Origin: Homarus americanus
Taxonomy: Eukaryota > Arthropoda > Malacostraca > Decapoda > Nephropidae
Length of the DNA stretch: 64,000 nucleotides
Direction: 5' to 3'
Assembly (NCBI RefSeq): GCF_018991925.1
Contig: NW_024732415.1
Span: 2,660,224-2,724,223, forward strand
Below are positions 37,850 to 50,700 of the stretch, piece after piece (positions within the stretch are counted from its first letter, which is position 1; every line of letters begins with the position of its first letter). Made by a program: the position numbers and the translations under genes. Below the pieces are notes generated by a model. The model ran no database searches. It was not told the DNA's origin and saw only the letters and a list, made by a program, of their open reading frames with translations.

Positions 37850-38645
37850 GTTTTGTACCATATGCAGACTGTGAAAAGCTGCAGAAGGATCTCTGCGAGC
37901 TTCAAGAACGGTCGAAGAAATGGTTGCCAAGATTCAATGTCACGAAGTGTAAGAAGCTGCACCTGGAACGTACCAATGGTAAAGAGGTGTATCATATGTC
38001 CCAATGGAACGAAGAAACTGCAGTAATTGAGACACTGTGAAAAGGACCTAGGCGTGTACGTTGACAATGGACTGAACTTCTCGGGTCATTGCGAGAAGAA
38101 GGTAAATCAGGCAACTAAATTATTAGAACATAAGGAGTCTGCAATAGACCGGTTGGCTTGTGCACGGCAGCTCCTGTCGAGAGTTTCTACCACTCTCTAT
38201 CATCCGTGAATCAATCTAGCCTCCTTTTAAAACTTTCCAGCGTTCCAGCACTTGTACAAAGTTGCTAAGCTTGTTCCACTCGTCCACCACCCTATTTGTT
38301 AACCAGTTCCTTCCTATCTCCCTCCTAAACCTAAACTTATCCAACTTAAATCCATTGCTTCGAGTCCTATCCTGCTCGGATATTATAAGAACTTTATCTC
38401 TATCCCCTTTATTGATTCCCTTCACCCACTTAAATACTTCTATCATATCTCACTGCACTCTTCGTCTTTCTAGGAAATGCAAGCTCTTTCTTCAACCTAT
38501 CTTGATATAGAAGGTGTCCAAGTCCCGGGTTTAGGTACATTCAGGAGCCGGTGCATGCCCATTACTTGCCAACAGTGCGTAACAGAGACGTGACCGATCG
38601 CCCAAGCGACTAATGAGGCGATCAGTGGTGAAAAGAATAAAAGTA
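37850..38645 (+). mobile_element. LINE fragment interrupted by a second LINE
   Basis: The plus-strand left part (37860..38130) codes for [20 protein letters not shown] and, after a frame change, [20 protein letters not shown]. The right part (about 38517..38640) has the family tail with GCGATCAGTGG. Between them lies an antisense fragment of another LINE. Confidence 0.8.
38216..38515 (-). mobile_element. RT C-terminus of a second LINE family, nested
   Basis: Open on the minus strand at 38216..38446: MIEVFKWVKGINKGD, DRTRSNGFKLDKFRFRREIG and NRVVDEWNKLSN. It sits inside the fragment 37850..38645 in the opposite orientation. Confidence 0.78.
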
Positions 38646-38659
38646 AAAAAAGTACAGTA

Positions 38660-39357
38660 CAGTCAACCCTCACATACGCGGTTAATATAACCCACAGCGT
38701 ACCGCGGAAAGTGAGAAAAGCGTAAAGTGAACAACATAACATATGGGATTAATTGAAATAGAGACCGGGCCGACCCCCACACTCCACTTTTTGACGACAC
38801 AACTATGTTGTCGTAAAAATATTATCTTAACTTTATGAAGGTATGCACACACAATTAATAATTTAGAGAAATATCAACAATATTAGGTTTTTTAACACTT
38901 ACATTAGTAGAAAAGATGGCTGGGCACACGGGGATGGGCGGTTGGTTCCGAGGCAGAGGGCAGATTATTGGCCCTCACCTGTATCACTTGTATCAATTGT
39001 ATCACTATCCACCACAGAGGCTTGCAGGGCCTCTTTGTCAAACCCCTCAAAGTCCATATCCTCACTATAATTATCACTATCACTGACTTGGGCCGGCTGT
39101 GGTGGGCGGCAGGTGAAGAACTCATTAATGTTTTGATGACTGGGCGACCTTGTGCGCACCATGCTCGCGCCACTTACACAACATGGCGGATGGCGGGAGA
39201 GGGCGGGGGGTTTGGATCCAAAATGGCACAGCTCGCCAGCCGCTCTCCGCGTAAAGGGGTACACGCACGGCGGAATGTGAGCATCCTGGGTTCCGGCAGG
39301 GCACCGCGTAAACGTGGAAACGCGGAATGTGGGACCGCGTAAAGTGAGGGTTGACTG
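38660..39357 (-). mobile_element. pogo/Tigger-like DNA transposon, internally deleted
   Basis: Ends CAGTCAACCCTCACATACGC at the left and CAGTCAACCCTCACTTTACG read from the right, flanked by TA on both sides (TA duplication). The size of 698 bp is too short for a transposase. A minus-strand open stretch (to 38965) with an acidic end, SDNYSEDMDFEGFDKEAL, may be the transposase C-terminus. Confidence 0.75.
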
Positions 39358-41683
39358 TATATGAAAGACAATTCCGTGGATCCACAGCTGTGTAAAGATA
39401 ATGTAAATAATTTCATTATAGCTTACTTTATTATGAATATTCCAGTAATAAAAGAGATTTCCATAATTTATACAAAAAAATATTTACTGATGCACAAAAT
39501 TAAATTAACTAATTTCATGACACACAGTTATATTTACTAACCATACAAAGCAAATTAACTATATTCCGGATATATAGTACAAAGGAAAGACAGTAAAGTT
39601 GTTTAGTTCTTAATGCATGAAGTTGAAATAACCAACTTTCCAACACACACAGTTCTGTACTTCCTGATACCAAGCTAAATTAACTGTCTAACTGATACAA
39701 GAGGAGTTAAAATAATTAACACACACAGTTTCTCATCATCACTTGCACATGGTTATAATAAACAACGAACAAAAAAGTTAATTAACTTTGATACATCAAC
39801 TACACAACTTTACACCGTAACTAATAAAATAATGAAAAGCCATTTGAAAAACAGAAATTATACAATACAGTACAAATTTTATTATTTCCACAAAACAAGT
39901 TAAAAAAATAGATCCAATATGGAACTTAAATTAAAAGAGTTCAGTATAAATACTGTACTGTACATGAGAATTTAAAGTCAGCGAATGGCTCATCATGTGG
40001 CCTGGACATATCTTATACAAAATAATTAAAAGTATCCATGAATTCTGATCTCCAGCTAACCTTTGACCTCCCAAAACAAACTAGGTCTAAAATCTCTGCA
40101 AGAATTCCGCCCATTATTGTTCACAAGGAGTTTTCTCAGACACCAGAATGAAGTGAGAACAGAGAGATGTCATTCTTGTAAGTCTCTTCTTAACAGTGTG
40201 CCAAAGGGGGGCTAAACTCGAGTTGCCTGCCTTCATCCATTCTTTGCAGTGCAGTGCAAGATATTTACGACAAGCATCAGGTATACAAGGCACTTCACAT
40301 GAATATACCATAGCCTAGGTGTGTGTGTGTGTGTGGGGGGGCACATTTAGGAGATGTAGCAACGCAGTGCCATAGTCATAGGCGTGAAACTGTGGATTAC
40401 CCTGTTTGCCAGTTCCCCGTTCTGTAGTTCAGTCCTAGTTACTGGGTCGTGGCTACACATACACAACAATGTTGCATAACACGTAATTAGAGGATTCGTT
40501 TTTCTGTTAAACTACTTTATTGTTTTATCTTATCACAAACAGGGTAATTTCCCCATTTGACGCCCATCCATTCATCCCCAAATATGGCGCTGCGTTCCTG
40601 CACATCTCCTACCCGAGCCCTCACACATTCCCAGGCTGCAGTAGGTTCGTGTGGAGGCAACTGTACATGGCACATGTACAATATTTTTATCGATATATTC
40701 CCATGAAGAAATCTAAGCAAGTTGAACACGTGAACTTGTCTGCAAGAACATACAGTAATGAAAAACTTCACATCTCATTACTTGCCTGACTTCAAATACA
40801 TATTTGTATAATACACTCCACGTATCTTAAAATATTTACAACAGTAAAATTACATGTTAAGTTTTTTACATATCACAGAGCATTAATCACAACCACTTGG
40901 ATCCATACAAGACTATTACTGTACAACTACATGCATTCAGTAAAAATCATAAATTACAAAATAGATTTTCAAACCCAAACACTAATATATACAGTACTGT
41001 ATGCAGTATATATATATATATAATTTTAGTCAGATTTTTTTTTTATAGAATTTATAAAAAATTAGTTTCAGTAATTTATATATTACAGGTATGTACAGTA
41101 TTGTGATTTCAGGATATGATGCATAACACACTCATACACCACATTATTTACATATGCATTATTGTACTGTACTACAGTATACTAATATACTCTTACCCTA
41201 ACTATCACTGTACTGTATATTGCTAAATGAATCCCATAATAGCACTTACTCAAACTCATGTGGTCCAGTGTCAATACTGTGCAGTATGCACACAAGTTGG
41301 AGCAGTCCACACTTATTCCTCAAGTTTTCAGGCACCAATGAACGGCAGTCCAATACCAGTGACAAACGGAGTACATATCTCAGGTTAATCCAAGTTCATT
41401 AGATACTTCATACTTGTAGTGGGGATACCAACATACAATACCCTACTCTAAAGTAACATGTTGTCACATTTATGTATATGTAGAAAAGTATGGCTTTTAA
41501 CATTTGTCTAAATCTCTTATATCACTAAGTGAATATATTAACATATATCTTATGTCTATCAAAGAAATACCACGAGTGCAGCCACTTTTCAGCTTAAACA
41601 CATGATTAACAACAAACATTACACAAGGATTGTATAGGTAAGTTGAGGCCTTGGGAAACATCCCTTGGGGTAGGTGGAGGTGT

Positions 41684-41763
41684 TCAAGTACTAAGGGTAC
41701 TAAGCTCTGTGACGTTGGTAACAGAACTGCTGCTACTGTTGTCTATCTCATTTAGCAACGTAC
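41684..41763 (-). CDS. Copy C exon 13 (C-terminal tail, stop)
   Basis: Acceptor ttcaccag|GT, then [20 protein letters not shown] and a short end ELSTLST, TGA at 41684..41686. Asn-Ser-Ser and Asn-Val-Thr are possible N-glycosylation sites. Confidence 0.87.
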
Positions 41764-44700
41764 CTGGTGAAAGAGATATTTGGTCATTAGGTACACGACT
41801 GCATGTTCTTTGTTGTACAAATGAACTTAAAACTAAGCAATGAATGAGTTGGTAGTACATCAATGAATGTAGGTAAAAATGCCAATAGGAAAATATGGCA
41901 CCGGAAAAAAGGCATAATCATCCTATGCTATGCACGCCATAGCTCATTAGCTCGTTTGTGGTTCATGAGCTCGAAGTGAAATTTGTTGTGCCATTTTTCC
42001 AGTGCCATATTTTCCTGTGCCACATCAATACAGTATATACCTCTCAACACTCAGATCAGATGGTAAGAAAGGCATTATCCAGTGTGACTACCAAATATTG
42101 TAGGTTTTCCCCAAGTACTCCAGTTTCCTCCTGTACCAACACTGGACAATGAAAGTAGTAACAAAGAAAAGGTCAAAAGGCCAGTAAGCTGATATGTGGT
42201 AGATACGATAATTCAAGTCATGAAAATACCCCAGACATATACTTACCAGCAATACAAGCGGTAAGGAAACAGGCGCAGCTGCCAGCAATCATGGCCCTCA
42301 CCACCACCTTGGCTAAATCAGCCTTACGCCCTGGGGCCATAGCACCAAACCCGCCCAGGTTGATGCCGATAGAACTGATGTTGCTAAACCCACACAGTGC
42401 ATACGTGGCGATCACCTCGGCTCGTACCTGTTGGTCAAATGGTTAATAATGTTTGAGACTCCTAGCATACCATAAAATTCAGACCTACATATTCTATATG
42501 CAGTATGAATTGCAATTGGCATACTAGCAGGATAACCTTAAGATACATTTCACAATAACATTTATTAATATTCAATTTTTTTTATTAAGAACCTTACGGT
42601 TGTGAACCATGTGGAACAAGTAAGGCTGTGAGGGTTCAGTGGATTTGTAACCCAAATTACTACATTGGCACTGCTACTACTATTAATACAATGCTTAAGA
42701 CTACAAATTATCTTGTTAACATCTCATAGCTGACCCTTACCGACAAATCTCCAGCATTCTTCATCTCGGCAAGTCTGGCATAAGCAACAAACTCATTAAC
42801 GATGGTCTTGATGCCTATGAGTTCTCCAACCTTGTCACATTCAGACCAGTCCACTCCCATCACCCAGGCTAGTGGCATGAAGATCCAACCAAACAGTCCC
42901 TACACAGAGCAAGAAATGCATATTTTTGAGAATTCAAATTAAAGAAGTATTTTATTAACCTCCAAAATCCTAGAGAATTACAATAAATAATATAATACTG
43001 TTAAAAAAATTAAAAACATTTACTTGGTATATTTCTACTAAATCCAGAGTCTTGAAGTATTTTACTATCAACAACATTTCCTTGTGAAACCAGAAACGGA
43101 GGCATAAGGAACCGTAACAAAGACGTGACGATCGCACACGTGGCTAACGAACCGATCAGTGGTGAAGATATTACGGGCATTATCACTCACTCCCTCACAC
43201 AAGGAGGACGTATTTATAAGAGCTATTTAATATAGCCTCCGTCCCCTCATTTTAACACTCATAGCTACAGTGATATACACTTGGAACTGTAAATGATATA
43301 TTTTCTTATTAAATACAGAAAGGACAGTTGGGTTTTGCTACTAAAACCCTATATATTTTTATATGTTCCAGCTCCATTAACCCAGCAAGAATCAACAGTT
43401 AAAGGGCCAGTTCAAGGAGGATAAAAGTAACAAAAAGTAAAATATATAAAGATAAGTTTTAGAGTAAAAATACTAAATACAGTAGTGATTGGTTTGGATA
43501 TCTAATATCTTGAAGTTTGTACTCCTCAGTTTCAGTGGTGTTTGCGATAATTCTCAAAGAACTCACCTGAAGGGAGCAGAATCCAGCCTCAGCACCAGCC
43601 AGGGTGCATGACCAGTCAAAGATGCTGCTTAAGAGGGCGATGAAGGCATAAAAAGCGATAAGATTGGCGGCAATGTTGGCCACCAAGGGGATGGCATTGG
43701 TCACTCCAACCATGGCAGCATGCAGACAATTGGCTTCATCTCTGAAAGGTAACTTTTTGTATTAGGCTATATGGTTGACCATGACCTTTGTAACATGTTT
43801 AACTGATGTACAGTACTGCATCTAACTGACAAATGCTAATACAGTATGAGAAATTAATTGATTTTCAAAATCAGAATTATATATAGAAACTTAACTATGA
43901 GTATAGAGTAATCACAATCTAATACAGAACAGTACAGTGATTCCTAACCTGTGCCCGGGTGGACTATTCCCCATAAAAAAAACCCTCCTTTCTTCATGGA
44001 TATGTAACGACAAAGTGGGGAGGCCGTGTGAATGTAGCAAGAAGAATTAATGTAGGAGAGAAAGAAAGATTACACATGAAGTAATAATATCTTTATGACT
44101 GCTCCTCATATTTCCTAAGACTTGATGCCATAGCAGCTGGTTGAGGCCTACCACTGCAACAACCACACAATAAAGTGGTATATGAAGATTAAATATATTA
44201 TGGACAAAGGGGACTTTGTTAACTACAGTACTTCAGTTTGTTATTATGAATGTTTTTCACTTGTCATGATGAAAAAGTAGACAGTCAGATGATCACCTTG
44301 TCTTGTGAGGTTTTTAAATTAATGCTGAATTTGACCTTTGTCCTGACATTATCTCCAGAGAGAATAAGGTTTATCTACCTACCCCTTTTCTATCTTGATA
44401 TCCTTAACACCAGTTCTGGATTGTTTTGTTTCTGGGTAGAAGAGCTTGGCAAAAGCAAGAGCTGCTGGAGCACTCATAACGGAGGCGGACAACAAATGTG
44501 CAGGGTCGACTCCAAAGGAGATGTAGGCAGCGAGAACCGAGCCAGCAATGGTGGCAAAACCTCCAGTCATGACGGCGTGAAGCTCTGACTTGGTCATGTC
44601 AGGGATGAATGGTTTGATCAGCAGTGGTGCCTCAGTCTGAGGGTGGTGATGGGAATTAGTAAACGAAATACTGCTTCATAAAAAAATAACTTGTAGCCAT

Positions 44701-47700
44701 CTGTTTATTCTTTGCAACTTCTCACATCAAAACCACCCAAAGGCAGCTATTGAGATTTGTAAGGAATTCTGCACACTGGCTAAGTTGTCCTATAATTACA
44801 ACACAAACAGTCCTAACTATGGGTCAATCATCTCATATGTGTCACGGTTCTTTCTCTTACCTTCATCAAGTTATAGTGTCAAATGAAAGGAAATCTGAAT
44901 ACTATGTCTTGCAGGACTTACCTGACCAAGGAAGATATTGGCAGCAGCATTGACACTCTCACAAGCAGTGGTGCCAACAGTAACCTGCAGGAACCAGCCC
45001 AGCTTGAGCACCACCCACTGCATCACCCCGAAGTAGTAAAGGATCTGGATGCAGAAGCTGAAGAACAATATCACTGACAACACCTGTGGGAGAGATGGTA
45101 TGTGATAAATACTGTAAGATCCATTCTAACTTGTGATATTTATAAGAAAGTTACAAGTACAGTCTACTGTGTTTATCGTCATTACTCTACCAATGAGTAA
45201 CATAGCCGAGTGGATACATTGCTTGCCTACTTTCCTAAGGGTCACTGGTTCATCCAGCTGTGAATGGCTAATTTTCTGTAAAGGTAGGAGAGTGAGGATG
45301 GTCAGGCACTGTCCCAAATAGGATCTTGGCATATAGGATCCACTCTCACTTTTCACTTTACTGTACAAATATTAATACTGTAATGACATTTACTGAACAG
45401 TACTTACCGGTAACAGCCATGTTTCCCTGGAAGTTGCACACAACCCAGCAGTAGTCATTTGTTCAAATCAAAGAACAGTTAATTTTATGTTTAAAAAGGT
45501 TTACACTGGTTGACATAATTCCTAGCTGGGTTCTGCCCAGCATAAGTAAGTACCAATGGATTCAGCATATTGTGAAAGCCCTTTGTGACGTACAAAAACA
45601 ATGCCATTTTAGATGTCACGAGGCAAAGCCCTCTTGATACTCGATCAAATACTGTACACGATTTTAATCATGCTAAATGAGTTTACATTCCAACACTCTT
45701 TCAGCCAATGCAAATAAGTATTGTGTTAGTATATGAGAATTCTATATGTTAAAAAAATACCAGGACATTTCCATATCTAGAGTCTATCTAATAGTAATCT
45801 TTCTTCTTTATGTAGTACTGTATTTATCTTTTTATTGAAATACAGCACCTCCCCGACTTACGACCTACTTGACTTGCGTCCACCCGCACTTACGACCTGC
45901 CTCAGTCGTACCAAAATTTGGTCAAATTACTTATTTTCGAGTCCCAAAGTCACACAGACAAAATTTTCATCTGTAATTCACTTTAAAATGGCTGGCAAGC
46001 TTAAAAATGAGTGTTTTGTGGTGCTGAGAAGAAAAAGAGACCCCCATTTTAGATTTTCTGTGTTAATTCAGCATTTCCGACCTACGACCATTTCGACGTA
46101 CGACCTGGATGTCGGTCCCTAACCCCGTCGTAAGTCGGGAAGCAGCTGTACTGTTCTATTATCATAATAAAATTCCTATACAGTACTGTACACTGTCTCT
46201 GAATTTTAAGTTCTACCTGGTTTTGTACCAGTTCTTTTATGCATGACTCATAATATGAAATGCAATGAATAGATGCATTTCACTACCGGTAATTATCCAC
46301 ATCAATAACATTGTCTTATATTTACCTGGAAAGCAAAGATGTGTTGCTCCGATACCAAGGCCCCAAACACGAAACCTGACCCAGCATCAGTGAAAGCAAG
46401 GAAGGTAGAGACTTTGTCACCAGCACACTGAAACACTGCCTGACCCAAAGGCCACCGCAGGATAACCAGTCCCAATAAAAACTGCAGACCCATACCCCAA
46501 GCTACGTGGCGCCACCTTATCTGGAATGAAAACATTCAATGCAACTCTCCATACACGAACTGTTATTTGTCAAGAAACATGAACTACAAGTTGTCATAAA
46601 ACAAGAAGTAAGAACTGTCAAAAAATAAGAACTACTGTACAAGCTGGCAAGAAACAAATTAAAAAATGTTAAGAAAGAGGAATTCATGATCGCCAAGCAA
46701 TATTAACTATGAAATATGAAATGTAAATACTGTACCAAGACCTAAACAGAGAACTGAGCCATAGATATAGGTCCCACAGATAACAGTTATATACAAGCTT
46801 GAACATACTAAGGATTTAAAAATTTCCTATAAAATTATCCCTCTGTAAAGGATGAGTGAGGGGCACATTATTTAAAATACTGTAAATATATACACATGGT
46901 TATCTTACATTCAGTGCAAATAAAGTACTGTATAAAAATTATAAGTACAAAACGCTTGAAGATAGTACAGGTAGTTACGCAGATTTAGACAAGGAAAAGG
47001 CGGATATGTTCAACAAATTCTTTTCCTCGATGTTCATTAGAGAGGATGCGAATAATCTTCTTGTATTTGAGAAAAGACGGTTTAACACAGCGCTGACCCA
47101 CGTTGTGTTCTCAGAAGAGGGTATAAAAAATAAATTTTCAAATTAAAGGTCCCTAAGATTCCCATCCCAGGCATAGAGCAACCCAGAGTGTGAGGAGAGT
47201 TGTGCGAGTTTTCTGAGCCCCTGAAGATCCTGTTCTGTAATGAGCACAAGGTCCCCAGTGACTGAAAAATGACTGACTCCCTTATTCAAGCACAGCGAAT
47301 GTCAGTCCATGAATAATTATAGGCCACTGAGCCTGATCTGCATAGTGTGTAAAGTACTAGAGAGCATTGTAAGGGATGCCATGATAGGACATTTACTACG
47401 AAACAACCTTGTAAAAGACTGTCAACATGGTTTTATGCTGGGATGTTCCTATTTAACATAATTACTCAAGGTGCTGGATGTTTGACCTCAAATTCTGGAA
47501 GAGGGTGGGAATATCAACAATATATACTGTACCTAGATTTTGCCAAGGCTTTCGACAGCGTATCCCCATGAAAGGCTGAGAATTAAACTGGAAGGGTATA
47601 GGATTCGGGGACGCGTCCTAACATGGATCGGAGACTTTCTTCATGATCACAAGCAGTGAGTGGTGATTAATGGCACGAAATCGTCAAGTGTTCCCGTGAC

Positions 47701-50700
47701 AACAATGATACCACAGGGCAGTGAATTGGGCCTGTTTGTTTGTTTCATAAATGACATGCTGGAAGCAATACACACCACCATACAAATGTTTTTGACCGAT
47801 GCCAAGTTATTCAGGGAAATTAAGAACCAAACAGACTGTGAAGAGATACAGAAAGATCTCTGTCAGCTTCAAGAGTAGTCAAAGAAATGGCACCTACGTT
47901 GTATCAACAGTAAAGAGTGTATCACATGATCCAACTGGACAAAGAAACTGCATTAATAGAGACCAAATGTGAAAAGGACCTTTAAGAGTAAGGTGCTTCC
48001 CCATCTGGTCCCTGATATATGCTAGAGACTCAGTTGATTGAGAATATTCAAAGGAGGATCACCAGACTGGTGCCTGCATTCTGACACCTCAGTTTCCGTT
48101 AGAGATTAGAATGCTTGCAACTACCTGGCTTAGGCTATAGGTGGGCAAGGGGTGACTTAATTAAAGTTTGTAAACATCTCAAGAGGGCATTACTCAGTCG
48201 AATGTTCATACTTGGAGCTGGAGGATGCCTGCCCCACAAGGGGTCACAGTTCAAGGTTGAAGAAGCCACAAGTCTAGAAAACTGTGAGGGCGAATTTTTT
48301 CAGAATGAGAATTGTAAACTCTTGGAACAATCTGCCAGTGTTGTGATGGCACCAAGTGTGAGCTCTTTCATGACCAGAATTGAGCAACGCTGGAGCAGGT
48401 TCAGATATATTCAGGACCCAGTGCATGCCCAATACGTACTTGCCAATAGTGCATAACAGAGATGTGACTGACCGTCCAAGTGGCTAACATGCCGATCATT
48501 GTCGAAGAGGAAAAAAGTAATAAGTAAAAGTAAGTAAAACTGCATCCTCAGCAATGTACAACACGACACAGTTCAGACAAAGACCCTCACCTTGCGTGGA
48601 GCAGCGGAGAAGAGGAACCCAAAGAGGAGGAGGACGGCGATACCGAAAACGGAGATGAGGCGGTGAGGTTCCTCCTTGGCATCCACTAACAAGAAGATTA
48701 CCACTGCACCCACCAGACATAGGTATACCAGCAGTCGCACCCACCTGTTAACCACACATTGTGTTAAAAAAATACCATTAGCCCCAACAATACACTCTGT
48801 GTCAAGAGATCCATCAATAACCACAACTAAACACTCAACCACTGAGTCTATTGTAACAACATTTCTATTTTCTCTCGTTATCGTGTGTGTGTGTGTGTGT
48901 TAAACTTATACATCAGTTATAACACAACACAACACAAGTAGCTTTCAGAACCACCATTACAAATATCTCAAGGTAAAGTAAATCTCTCGGTAATATTGCA
49001 GTAAACAACAACCACAGAATTCTGGAAATTCACTACACTCAATTGATATTACTATTTTTTCTATGATCATTTTCTTATCTTACACTTTCTTTGCAAATTG
49101 ATAATAAGGAAGTTATTGAATTTTAGAAAGAATAAAATCAAAGCACCTGTTGCCCGTACACTGTTGCTCAAATTGTGTGACTGTAACGACTATTTGTATT
49201 TTCGTGGAGGCTGACCACGTGACTCTGGCTAAATAAAAAATGGGTGATTTCCGATAAAAACGAATGTCAGATTTCAATCAATCGCATCAAAAAACATCAG
49301 AAAACTCTTTTTTTTCAGATTCTTTGGTTGCTGTAATCTGCAATTTCGCCTATCTCTTTATGCATACAGGTATTTATATCAAGGTTAAAACATGATTACG
49401 GTATATGCAAATGGCCATCTTAAGTTGTATCTAGCTATATTTCACTTCACATCTGAGTCATGACACCACCATCACTCCATAAGTTCAGTAGTTTTTAGTT
49501 ACTCTTCTAATCATATATAAATTAGTTAAGTAGTTGTTAGATGCTGTGAATTGTTATTACTGTAGTATGTATGTCGAGACACTACCATAAGAATACTACC
49601 CCGACCTGTACCGTACATTAACCTTTGTTATGCTTCTCGTATGTTTATGTGTACTCAACTGTTACTGATGCAGGTGTGGGCATCTGGGATAATAAATCAG
49701 GGGGAAGTTAATCCCATGTATTTAACTATAATTTCTTCCCATTCTCTCTCTCTCTCTCCCCTCCCTCTCTCTCACCTGTGCTGCCAGAATTGGCCACCCA
49801 GCACCACAAGCTTCTTAATAAAATTCTTGTACAGGATGGCTCCCCACAGCGGCTTCACCACCTGCAGGGAAAGTTTAGTGTCAGTTGATGATACAGGAAG
49901 GAGTGGACACAAACAATAGCCTGAAGTAATTGTTGGAGATTAAAATCAAAGCAAAAAATAAAATAAACACATATACAGTTAAGTTTTAAATGTAATTATG
50001 GATTATTTTGAGGATAAAAGAAAAGATGCTCTACTAATCACTGCCATGATTCTTAAATACATGATGTGAGATTTTCCAACATGGTCTCTATGTATGTTTC
50101 GTAGATTACTGGAAATATGAACAAAATACATGACAAGAACACCTAGTGATCCTGTAATATGTATTTTCAGAGATGGCAATTATTAGAAGGAATGAACGGT
50201 GATACACATACAGTATTTTACTTAATGATTATCTATTAAAAGCAAGCAAGAACCCACCTGCACCCATCATTAATTCATTATCAACATTTTACAGCCAATT
50301 TCTACACTTGTGTGGGTTAACCGCACTTACCTGATGGCAGCTCTCCATGCTGCACTGTGTCCTGCAGTTTCTCTTGTCAGGTTCTAACTCTATTGTCATT
50401 TCTTACAACCTCTCTCCGTGTCATACTTGGCCTGCTCTGGCTCTCCTCCCTTGCACATTTAGACTCTTGTATCTCTTGACACCAATTAGTCTCGCCCATT
50501 CTCTCCATCAAACCATCTCGGCCTACTTCTACACAAAATTTTAGCAATGCTCTCATACCCAACTGCCATCTTAGCTCTGAACAGGGTTCTTATCTTACAG
50601 TGTCACACCAATGTTACACTGCAACTGCACCTCACCCTTCTCATTTCAGCTTGCTCAAGCCTGCACAAGTCATCCTCTTTAACCGTTCTACTGCTATACG

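Larger units (their letters stand above)
35504..41683. other. Spacer between copies C and B
   Basis: 6.2 kb with no supported gene. It holds a GC-rich block, nested LINE fragments and a pogo-like element. From about 39400 to 41600 it is AT-rich with many TACTGTAC words and nothing else I recognise. The promoter of copy B should lie in its left part. Confidence 0.6.

Noticed and set aside
40114..40311. 65-aa minus-strand frame with Cys, Lys and Arg-rich composition
   Set aside because: Looks protein-like in part but I could not tie it to any family or to splice sites.
49741..49774. CRISPR-like or regulatory pyrimidine array
   Set aside because: Simple CT microsatellite at a splice donor; no spacer structure.
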